Assembly: GCA_947380835.1 (NCBI GenBank)
Contig: CANCSL010000010.1
Span: 1-31,120 of the forward strand
DNA length: 31,120 nt
Direction of reading: 5' to 3'
Origin: Actinomycetota bacterium
GTDB taxonomy: Bacteria > Actinomycetota > Actinomycetes > Nanopelagicales > Nanopelagicaceae
Positions 23,176 through 29,983 of this stretch are shown here, piece after piece; positions within the stretch are counted from its first letter, which is position 1, and each line of letters begins with the position of its first letter. Below the pieces are notes generated by a model, which was not told the DNA's origin, made no database searches, and worked only from the letters and a program-made list of their open reading frames with translations. The position numbers and the translations under genes were made by a program.

Positions 23176-24348
23176 ATGGGAATTCGTTCAAAGTTAACAC
23201 GTGTAGGAGTCGCGCTTCTCTCGATTGCGATTGTTGCACCTGCTGCGATCACAGCACCGGCTGGTGCTGCCGCAGATATTAAAATTGGTGTTATCACCGC
23301 AACATCCGGTGGCCTGAAGTCATACGGTGATGCATATAACGCAGCTCTCGACTGGGGTCTGAAGTACTACACCGGTGGAAAGATGAGCATCAATGGTGCA
23401 AAGCTTGTTGTTACCAAGAAAGATGATGGTGGCGATCCTGCTGCCGCAACCGCTGCCTTCAAAGATATGGTCGGTAACGGAACAAAGATCATCGTCGGTA
23501 CCGCCTCTTCAGCAGTAGCGCTTACGTTGGCTCCACTCGCAGCGCAGAACAAAGTTCTCTACATCTCAGGTCCTGCTAAGAATGACCTAGTTGTAAGCGC
23601 TTCTAACAAGTATGTCTTCCGTTCCGGAAACAACTCCAGCCAAGATTTGGCTCCGCTTGCTGGTATTAGCCCCATTAAGGGCAAGAAAGTTGTTCTCTTT
23701 GTTGAAGACAACGCGTTTGGTGCAGGAAATATTGCCGCAGCAAAAGCTCTCCTCGGACCAAAGGGTGCAGTATTTGAAGAAATTAAAGTTGCAGCCACTG
23801 CAACAGATTTCACCCCTTATGCCAAAAAAGCAGCCGACGCAGCCGGCGCATATATCTTTATTGCTTGGTCTAACGCTTTGACCGCTGGTGGCATGTTCAC
23901 CGCTTTGAAGCAACAAGGTGCATTCACCAAGAGCCGTCCAATCACAGGCCTTGCTGGAGTATCTTCCTATGACATCTATGGAACCATCTTTGATGGGACC
24001 AATGCTGTCTTGACCAACAGCTACTTCCCTGGCGTCTTCGCTAGCGCAGCAGCTTCATCACTTAACGCCGAATATGCAGCCAACAAGCAATCACAAGATC
24101 TCTTCACCCCAACAGGTGCAGATGCTGCTCGTATGATTGTTCGTGCATTGACCGGCAATACCGATGTCAACATTGATAAGGCAATTGGCAACCTCGAGGG
24201 TTACACCTGGTTGGGCGTTAAAGGCCGTATGTTGATCGACGGAACCACTCACCAATTGATCCAGCCAATGTTCTTGGTTGCACTCAACAAGAGCGGTTCA
24301 CACTACGTTCCAAAGTTAGTTCGCACTTTGTATAACGTAGGTCAATAA
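23176..24348 (+). CDS. livK: branched-chain amino acid-type ABC substrate-binding protein
   Basis: Extracytoplasmic binding protein (390 residues, type I periplasmic-binding fold, LivK/amide-binding family) that delivers a small solute to the importer encoded downstream. The signal peptide has a basic start (GIRSKLTR), a hydrophobic core (about 10-24) and a probable signal peptidase I site after APAGA near residue 31. There is no lipobox cysteine, so it is not a lipoprotein, which is odd for a Gram-positive importer. The mature start DIKIGVITATSG is typical of the family. The ligand is not readable; the surrounding genes suggest a short hydroxy or keto acid or its ester rather than an amino acid. 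A hairpin after the gene may raise its expression over the other subunits. Confidence 0.88.
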   Translation: MGIRSKLTRVGVALLSIAIVAPAAITAPAGAAADIKIGVITATSGGLKSYGDAYNAALDWGLKYYTGGKMSINGAKLVVTKKDDGGDPAAATAAFKDMVGNGTKIIVGTASSAVALTLAPLAAQNKVLYISGPAKNDLVVSASNKYVFRSGNNSSQDLAPLAGISPIKGKKVVLFVEDNAFGAGNIAAAKALLGPKGAVFEEIKVAATATDFTPYAKKAADAAGAYIFIAWSNALTAGGMFTALKQQGAFTKSRPITGLAGVSSYDIYGTIFDGTNAVLTNSYFPGVFASAAASSLNAEYAANKQSQDLFTPTGADAARMIVRALTGNTDVNIDKAIGNLEGYTWLGVKGRMLIDGTTHQLIQPMFLVALNKSGSHYVPKLVRTLYNVGQ

Positions 24349-24371
24349 ACAATAAGTTCAGAAATGTGAAC

Positions 24372-24405
24372 GAGAGGCCTGGCACTTAATGGTGTCAGGC
24401 TTCTC
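24372..24405 (+). terminator. hairpin between livK and livG
   Basis: Positions 24372-24385 pair with 24392-24405 (14 pairs with two G·U, six-base loop). The tract after it is only mildly T-rich, so I read it as a leaky terminator or a 3' RNA-protecting hairpin that lets the binding protein be made in excess. Confidence 0.55.
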
Positions 24406-24462
24406 TTCTGAAAGGCATTGGTGGTATTTTCGCCACGTAATCAATCCACAATGAGGTGATGA

Positions 24463-25215
24463 GTGACTTCAGCGCTAAGCGTTAATGATCTAAGTTTGAA
24501 TATCGGTGGCGCCAAGATTCTCGACGGCATCACGCTCGAAGTTCAAGAGAATGAAACGTTGGGCATCATCGGACCAAACGGTGCCGGGAAAACTTCTTTT
24601 TTTAATTTGCTCTCGGGGCTGCGTGCGCCTTCTCGCGGAAAAATATTCCTTGGTGAAAAAGATATAACCCACAAGGCTCCGTATGAACGGGCCAAACTTG
24701 GCCTTGCTCGCACCTTCCAAACTTCAAGTATTTTTCCTAATCTCACTTGTCTAGAGAATGTGAGAATTGCGGCCCAGGCTGCCAATAACAAATCTCTCAA
24801 TATTTTAAAAAATGCTTATAGCTTTCCTGAAGTAGTCGCGAAGGCCCAAGAAGGTTTGGATCAAGTCGGCCTAAGTTCGCGTTCACTCCAAAAAGCTGGA
24901 TCGCTCTCTCATGGAGATAAACGTCGGTTAGAGATTGCGATTATCTTGGTTTCTAACTCAAATGTTGTTCTGCTAGACGAACCAATGGCAGGTATGAGCG
25001 TCGAGAATGTCCCCGAACTCGTAGAAATTATTCGATCATTGAAAACGGTGCACAAAAAAACGGTTTTAATAGTTGAGCATCATATGGAGGTTATTTTGGG
25101 CTTGGCGGACCGAATTGCAGTGCTTAACTACGGTGAACTCCTTGTATGTGACACTCCGGCGAATGTCATAGCCAACCCCGTTGTGCAAAGCGCTTACATA
25201 GGCGAGGCGCTATGA
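24463..25215 (+). CDS. livG: ABC transporter ATP-binding protein, LivG type
   Basis: One of the two cytoplasmic ATPases (250 residues) of the branched-chain-type importer. Walker A GPNGAGKT (37-44), signature LSHGDKRRLEIA, where the usual Gln/Glu after LSxG is Asp, Walker B VVLLDEP and the H-loop VEHH. The C-terminal extension is typical of LivG. The GTG start at 24463 has GAGGTGAT about six bases upstream. It ends in an ATGA overlap with livF. Confidence 0.92.
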   Translation: MTSALSVNDLSLNIGGAKILDGITLEVQENETLGIIGPNGAGKTSFFNLLSGLRAPSRGKIFLGEKDITHKAPYERAKLGLARTFQTSSIFPNLTCLENVRIAAQAANNKSLNILKNAYSFPEVVAKAQEGLDQVGLSSRSLQKAGSLSHGDKRRLEIAIILVSNSNVVLLDEPMAGMSVENVPELVEIIRSLKTVHKKTVLIVEHHMEVILGLADRIAVLNYGELLVCDTPANVIANPVVQSAYIGEAL

Positions 25216-25916
25216 ACGTCCTTTCGGTCAAAGATCTACACGTTAAAATTAATGAGTCCCATATTCTTCATGGTGTCTCTTTTGAAATTCCAACCCACTC
25301 AGTAACCGCGCTACTGGGCCGCAACGGAGTTGGTAAGTCAACGACTTTGAAAGCCATTATGGGTTTATACCCTTCGCAAGGTGTGATCGAACTTAATGGC
25401 GCGTCCATCGCCGGAAAATTAACTTACAAAATTGCCCAAGATGGCATTGCTTACGTTCCCGAGGATCGTGAAATTTTCTCTTCCCTCACTGTGAAAGAGA
25501 ACCTGACTCTGGCTACGAGAGATGACAAAGATGTAGCCCGCCAAGAGTTGGTGCAGGCCCTCTTCCCCGAACTGACAACTCGCGCAGCACAGCGTGCCGG
25601 AACTCTTTCAGGCGGTCAGCAACAAATGGTTGCGATTGCGAGGGCGTTGGTAAATAAGAATGAAATTATCTTGATCGACGAACCCACCAAAGGTTTAGCT
25701 CCAAAACTTGTTACTGAAGTTGCCGACGCATTGGGCCGCGTCGCAGGAGAAACCACCATGCTCCTTGTCGAACAAAATTTGCCGCTGGTAAAGAGAATTG
25801 CGCAGCATGTGATTGTCATGGATCAAGGTCGTGTGGTCTTTCAAGGTGGACCCGAACACCTTCACGACCCGGAATGGGTTCATACGATGCTGGGCGTTAG
25901 TGGGGGTCACAAATAA
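25212..25916 (+). CDS. livF: ABC transporter ATP-binding protein, LivF type
   Basis: Second ATPase (234 residues) of the importer. Walker A GRNGVGKS (36-43), signature LSGGQQQM, Walker B IILIDEP, and KGLAP and VEQN as in LivF. It starts by ATGA overlap with livG and overlaps the livH start by one base (TAATG), so the five proteins are made together. Confidence 0.93.
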   Translation: MNVLSVKDLHVKINESHILHGVSFEIPTHSVTALLGRNGVGKSTTLKAIMGLYPSQGVIELNGASIAGKLTYKIAQDGIAYVPEDREIFSSLTVKENLTLATRDDKDVARQELVQALFPELTTRAAQRAGTLSGGQQQMVAIARALVNKNEIILIDEPTKGLAPKLVTEVADALGRVAGETTMLLVEQNLPLVKRIAQHVIVMDQGRVVFQGGPEHLHDPEWVHTMLGVSGGHK

Positions 25917-26797
25917 TGGATACATTCCTACTAATTGGAATTACCGGTATCGGATTAGGTGCTCTCTATTTCCTGGTCGCTTCTGGACTCTCTCTTATTT
26001 ATGGGTTGATGGGCGTACTTAACTTTGCTCACGGATCTTTTCTTACCGTCGGCGCATTTGTGGGGCTGTGGTTCTCCAGCCAAGTCATGCACGTCAGCAA
26101 TACCTGGACTTTTATCGGTGCGATGGTCCTAGGTGGACTTGCCGCCGGGCTCTTCGCCCTCTTGGTCGAACGAATCGTTATCTCGCGCCTTTACGAACGC
26201 CATATCGATCAAGCTCTCGTCACGGTTGGAATTGCGCTAGTAGTCGGAGCCGTTCTGGCTGGCTGGTTTGGTAACGACCTCCGCCTTCTTCCCACACCGG
26301 CTTGGTTTATCAATACCGTCTCTATTGGTTCTGCACACATTCCGGTTGATCGCTTCCTTTACATAGGCGTTGCCATCATTTTGCTTTTGGCGAATACCGC
26401 TCTCTTGCGCTTCTCTCGAATTGGCTTAGTCATTCGCGCCGGCGTCGAGAATCGTCAAATGGTTGCCGCTCTAGGAATCAACGTCCGTCTAGCATTTAGC
26501 ACTGTCTTCTTCCTTGGGGGTTTTGCGGCTGGCGTTGGCGGCGTATTGGTTTCTGCTTATTCCAATGGTGTTTCGCCTCTTATCGCCGGTTCTTACCTTA
26601 TCTATGGCTTTATCGTGGTGGTTATTGGCGGAATGGGATCAGTCCCAGGCAGTTTTCTTGCGGCCATGATCATCGGTGTTATTAAACAATATGCCAATTA
26701 CTACAGCCCAGGCCTTGGCGATTTTGTTGTCGTCTTCTTGTTAGCTGGAGTTTTACTTCTGAGACCACAAGGTCTTCTAGGCAAGGTGAAGTCATAA
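25916..26797 (+). CDS. livH: branched-chain-type ABC transporter permease, LivH
   Basis: Membrane permease (293 residues, about eight hydrophobic helices). The N-terminal half has LSLIYGLMGVLNFAHG, the LivH signature, and the later loop (VIRAGVENRQMVAALGINV) is the cytoplasmic ATPase-docking loop. GGMGSVPGSF near the end is family-typical. It pairs with LivM to form the pore. Coupled on both sides by one-base overlaps. Confidence 0.94.
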   Translation: MDTFLLIGITGIGLGALYFLVASGLSLIYGLMGVLNFAHGSFLTVGAFVGLWFSSQVMHVSNTWTFIGAMVLGGLAAGLFALLVERIVISRLYERHIDQALVTVGIALVVGAVLAGWFGNDLRLLPTPAWFINTVSIGSAHIPVDRFLYIGVAIILLLANTALLRFSRIGLVIRAGVENRQMVAALGINVRLAFSTVFFLGGFAAGVGGVLVSAYSNGVSPLIAGSYLIYGFIVVVIGGMGSVPGSFLAAMIIGVIKQYANYYSPGLGDFVVVFLLAGVLLLRPQGLLGKVKS

Positions 26798-27813
26798 TGT
26801 TGCGCTGGAGATACTCACGCCCATTGCTGGCTATTTTTATTCCGCTGTTATTTGCCGCACCACTTCTAGGTAATAACCCTCTGAGTCATCCAGGTTTGCA
26901 ACAAACCATGGCGGTTGCTTTTCTTTATGGTGCTTTGGCTTTGACCTATGACCTACTTTTTGGTTTTACTGGTTTGCTTTCCTTTGGGCATGCGCTCTTC
27001 TTCGCTTCTGGCATGTATTTGGCTGTCCTCTTTATTAACCATGACGTTTTGGTCTGGTGGTTGGCGGTCATTGCCGCGGTTGCGATCACAACAATTCTCG
27101 CAATATTGATTGGAAGCGCTTCGCTGCGTACTGGTGGAATCACCTTTGCGATGGTTACCTTGGCCTTTGCCGAGGCGGGTCATGTCATCATCAGTCGCAA
27201 TTTTGGTGGCTTAACTAATGGCGAAAATGGAATTGCTTTAAACGCCGACAAAGTTCCAAGCATTTTCATTGGAGTTTTTAATACCAAAAACCTCTTCTGG
27301 ATTTCGCTCGGTACTTTAGTAATTGTCTATTTCATTACTTGGTGGGTGACTGAAAGCTCTGCAGGACGTGTTTTTGCTGCTCTTCGGGATAACGAAACTC
27401 GAGTTGCTGTGCTTGGTCTTAAACCGGCCCGATTTAAGTTGCTCTCTTTTGTTATCGCAGCTTCGATGGCCAGTTTTATAGGAGTAGTTATGTTGATGGT
27501 GAGTGGCAGTGCAGCTCCACGCTTTGCCTCTTCCGATGTCACTATCGCCCTCTTGTTGATGGTTATTTTGGGCGGCGCTATCACTCGTTGGGGCGCTGTT
27601 ATCGGTGGAATTATTTATTCTGTTGCCTCGACCAGATTGCAAGATCTCAGCCAATCATCGGCCCTGCATTCGGTTCCAAAGATTATTAGCGGCCCACTCT
27701 CTGAGCCGACTTTCATCCTAGGATTGCTCTTTATCTTCGTTGTTATGTTTGCACCCGGTGGACTTTCTGGTGCCTACTATCACCTTCGCTTAAAAGTCAT
27801 CTCGAAGAAATAG
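26797..27813 (+). CDS. livM: branched-chain-type ABC transporter permease, LivM
   Basis: Partner permease (338 residues, about ten hydrophobic helices). LLFGFTGLLSFGHALFF is the LivM signature, RDNETRVAVLGLKPARFKL the docking loop, and GGAITRWGAVIGG the late motif. It follows livH with a one-base overlap and precedes the acetoacetyl-CoA synthetase gene by nine bases, which ties import to that enzyme. Confidence 0.94.
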   Translation: MLRWRYSRPLLAIFIPLLFAAPLLGNNPLSHPGLQQTMAVAFLYGALALTYDLLFGFTGLLSFGHALFFASGMYLAVLFINHDVLVWWLAVIAAVAITTILAILIGSASLRTGGITFAMVTLAFAEAGHVIISRNFGGLTNGENGIALNADKVPSIFIGVFNTKNLFWISLGTLVIVYFITWWVTESSAGRVFAALRDNETRVAVLGLKPARFKLLSFVIAASMASFIGVVMLMVSGSAAPRFASSDVTIALLLMVILGGAITRWGAVIGGIIYSVASTRLQDLSQSSALHSVPKIISGPLSEPTFILGLLFIFVVMFAPGGLSGAYYHLRLKVISKK

Positions 27814-27822
27814 CAAGTCGCT

Positions 27823-29709
27823 GTGACAGAAGAGTTGTGGGCTCCTAAAAACCCCGAGAGCACCTTCTTGGGCCAACTTCAAAAATCGCTTGGTTTTGAA
27901 AGTTATGCCGAACTTCACTCATGGAGTATTAACCAACCAGGTGAATTCTGGTCCCGCGCTTGGGATGAATTAGGACTCTTGGGTGAGAAAGGAAATCTCG
28001 CTTACGAGCCTGGAGTTGATTTTCTCGCGGCGAAATTCTTTCCTTCTGGTTACTTGAATGTCGCCGAGAATTTGCTTATTAATGGGCTTGAAAATGAAAC
28101 AGCTATCGTCTCCATTGTTGAAGATGGCTCTCGCGTAGAAATCTCCTGGCGCCAACTTCGGCTTCTTGTAGGGGCTACTACAGCTGCGATGAAGGCAGAA
28201 GGAGTAACTACCGGAGATCGAGTGGTTGCCTGGGCGCCCAATGTCTCAGAAGTCATCATTTTTGCCTTGGCTGCTCTAAGTATTGGAGCAGTTGTCAGTA
28301 CCGCATCGCCCGACTTTGCCCCTCATGCTGTTGAAGATCGTTTTGGTCAGGTAGAGCCGAAATTGCTACTCGCCGCCAGTAGCTACAGTTATAACGGTAA
28401 GGTTTTTGATTGTTCGGAAAAAGTAAGAGAGATTTTGGAACTTCTCCCAACGGTTAAACGAGCTATTTCCATTTCACACTTTCGAGAGTGGATAGAGCCG
28501 TTTTTGGGAGCGCCACTTGAATTCACTCCGCTTCCATTTAACCACCCAGGTTTTGTTCTCTTCTCGAGCGGCACAACTGGAAAGCCAAAATGTATTGTTC
28601 ATAGCGGCGCTGGCGTTCTGCTTAAAGCAGCGGCCGAGCAGCACTATCAATTCAATATCGCACCAGGTGAAAAGGTTTTCTTTTTCACGACCTGCGGTTG
28701 GATGATGTGGAATTGGCTGACAATGGCTTTTTCCCGTCAAGCGACCGTAGTGCTTTATGACGGATCACCTATGTATCCAAATCCGGAACGGCTTTTTGAT
28801 CTGGCACAGAACGAGGAAGTTGAATTCTTTGGCGTCTCAGCAAAGTTCATTGATTCGGCACACAAAGAAGGTTTAACACCAGCCACGACTCATGATTTAC
28901 ACGCACTTAGACTCATAGCGTCAACTGGTTCGGTTCTAAGCCCAGAGAGTTTTGATTATGTGTACTCCGATATTAAGAAAGATGTGCATTTGGCTTCCAT
29001 GTCAGGAGGCACAGACATTTGTGGTTGTTTCGTAGCAGGCGTTCCTACGCTGCCGGTACACCGTGGTGAAATCCAGGGCGCATGTTTAGGAATGGCGACG
29101 GATGTTTTTGATTCCAATGGCGTTAGTGCAGCCACTGACCACAAAGGCGAATTAGTGTGCACAGTCCCCTTTCCTTCAAAGCCAATTGGCTTCTGGGGAG
29201 ATGTAAATGATGAGAAATATCGGGCCGCGTATTTTGACGGTTTCCCAGGAGTGTGGACCCACGGAGATTTTGCAGCCAAGAGTGAATTTGGTGGTTTTAC
29301 ACTCTTTGGCCGGAGTGATGCGACTCTTAATTCAAAAGGTGTACGCATAGGAACTGCCGAAATTTATCGAGTGGTCGAAACTTTCCCTCAAGTAAATGAA
29401 GCTATGGCGGTTTCGCAAGATTGGGATGGTGATACCCGAGTTGTACTTTTCTTAACTTTGGCGCCAAATGTCGTGCTTGATGAAATGCTGGAGAAGGAAA
29501 TTCGATCAGCTTTGCGCACGCAGGCCAGTCCTCGCCATGTACCCGACAAGATTGTCGTAGCGCCGCAGTTGCCGAGGACTAAGAGCAACAAGTTGGTCGA
29601 ACTTGCAGTTACCGATGTCATTAACGGTCGTGAAGTCCGAAATCGTGACGCGCTTGCAAACCCCGACGCCTTGGATTGGTTTAGGAATCTCCCCGCTTTA
29701 CAAAATTAG
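27823..29709 (+). CDS. acsA: acetoacetyl-CoA synthetase
   Basis: Acyl-adenylate-forming enzyme (628 residues) that converts acetoacetate, ATP and CoA to acetoacetyl-CoA. It aligns along its whole length with rhizobial acetoacetyl-CoA synthetase as I recall it: AENLL, the P-loop SSGTTGKPKCIVH (248-260), FTTCGWMMWNWL, SGGTDICGCFV and GRSDATLNSKGVRIGTAEIY. The catalytic lysine near the C-terminus is K590 in PRTKSNK, where the usual SGK is SNK. The GTG start lies nine bases after livM. It would act on the keto acid made by the SDR of the reverse arm; 3-ketovalerate is a plausible second substrate. A strong terminator follows. Confidence 0.92.
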   Translation: MTEELWAPKNPESTFLGQLQKSLGFESYAELHSWSINQPGEFWSRAWDELGLLGEKGNLAYEPGVDFLAAKFFPSGYLNVAENLLINGLENETAIVSIVEDGSRVEISWRQLRLLVGATTAAMKAEGVTTGDRVVAWAPNVSEVIIFALAALSIGAVVSTASPDFAPHAVEDRFGQVEPKLLLAASSYSYNGKVFDCSEKVREILELLPTVKRAISISHFREWIEPFLGAPLEFTPLPFNHPGFVLFSSGTTGKPKCIVHSGAGVLLKAAAEQHYQFNIAPGEKVFFFTTCGWMMWNWLTMAFSRQATVVLYDGSPMYPNPERLFDLAQNEEVEFFGVSAKFIDSAHKEGLTPATTHDLHALRLIASTGSVLSPESFDYVYSDIKKDVHLASMSGGTDICGCFVAGVPTLPVHRGEIQGACLGMATDVFDSNGVSAATDHKGELVCTVPFPSKPIGFWGDVNDEKYRAAYFDGFPGVWTHGDFAAKSEFGGFTLFGRSDATLNSKGVRIGTAEIYRVVETFPQVNEAMAVSQDWDGDTRVVLFLTLAPNVVLDEMLEKEIRSALRTQASPRHVPDKIVVAPQLPRTKSNKLVELAVTDVINGREVRNRDALANPDALDWFRNLPALQN

Positions 29710-29722
29710 CCAGGTGAAAGAA

Positions 29723-29748
29723 AAAGCCCCAGATTTCTCTGGGGCTTT
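29723..29748. terminator. bidirectional intrinsic terminator
   Basis: AAAGCCCCAGA and TCTGGGGCTTT form an 11-pair stem with a TTTC loop. It ends the liv-AACS transcript on the forward strand. On the reverse strand it is followed by a longer T run and ends the tRNA-Ile/tRNA-Ala transcript. Confidence 0.92.
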
Positions 29749-29758
29749 GTGAAACTTG

Positions 29759-29831
29759 TGGAGACTAGGAGGATCGAACTCCTGACCTCCTGCTTGCAAA
29801 GCAGGCGCTCTACCAATTGAGCTAAGTCCCC
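29759..29831 (-). tRNA. tRNA-Ala(TGC)
   Basis: Reverse strand: acceptor arms GGGGACT and AGTCTCC (one G·U), D arm TAGCTCAATTGGTAGAGC, anticodon loop TTTGCAA (anticodon TGC), T arm with GTTCGATCC, discriminator A. CCA is not encoded. It follows tRNA-Ile after 27 bases, the usual actinobacterial pair behind gyrA. Confidence 0.96.
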
Positions 29832-29858
29832 GTATTACTACGGTCTTTCTTGCCAGCG

Positions 29859-29933
29859 TGGGCCTGGGAGGACTTGAACCTCCGACCTCTTCCTTATCAG
29901 GGAAGCGCTCTAACCAGGCTGAGCTACAGGCCC
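29859..29933 (-). tRNA. tRNA-Ile(GAT)
   Basis: Reverse strand: acceptor arms GGGCCTG and CAGGCCC, anticodon loop CTGATAA (anticodon GAT), T arm with GTTCAAGTCC, discriminator A. CCA is not encoded. First of the tRNA pair downstream of gyrA. Confidence 0.96.
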
Positions 29934-29949
29934 GCTAACGGGCTGGTGA

Positions 29950-29979
29950 AGGTTACCCGACTGAGCACCCAACCCGCAA
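29950..29979 (-). promoter_or_regulatory. promoter of the tRNA-Ile/tRNA-Ala pair
   Basis: Reverse strand TTGCGG (29974-29979), an 18-base spacer, then TAACCT (29950-29955), about 16 bases before the tRNA-Ile 5' end. Confidence 0.5.
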
Positions 29980-29983
29980 AACA

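Noticed and set aside
29923..29945. GCCCG-TTAG-CGGGC hairpin as a gyrA terminator
   Set aside because: It includes the 5' end of tRNA-Ile and has no U run; it is more likely chance pairing of the leader with the acceptor strand.
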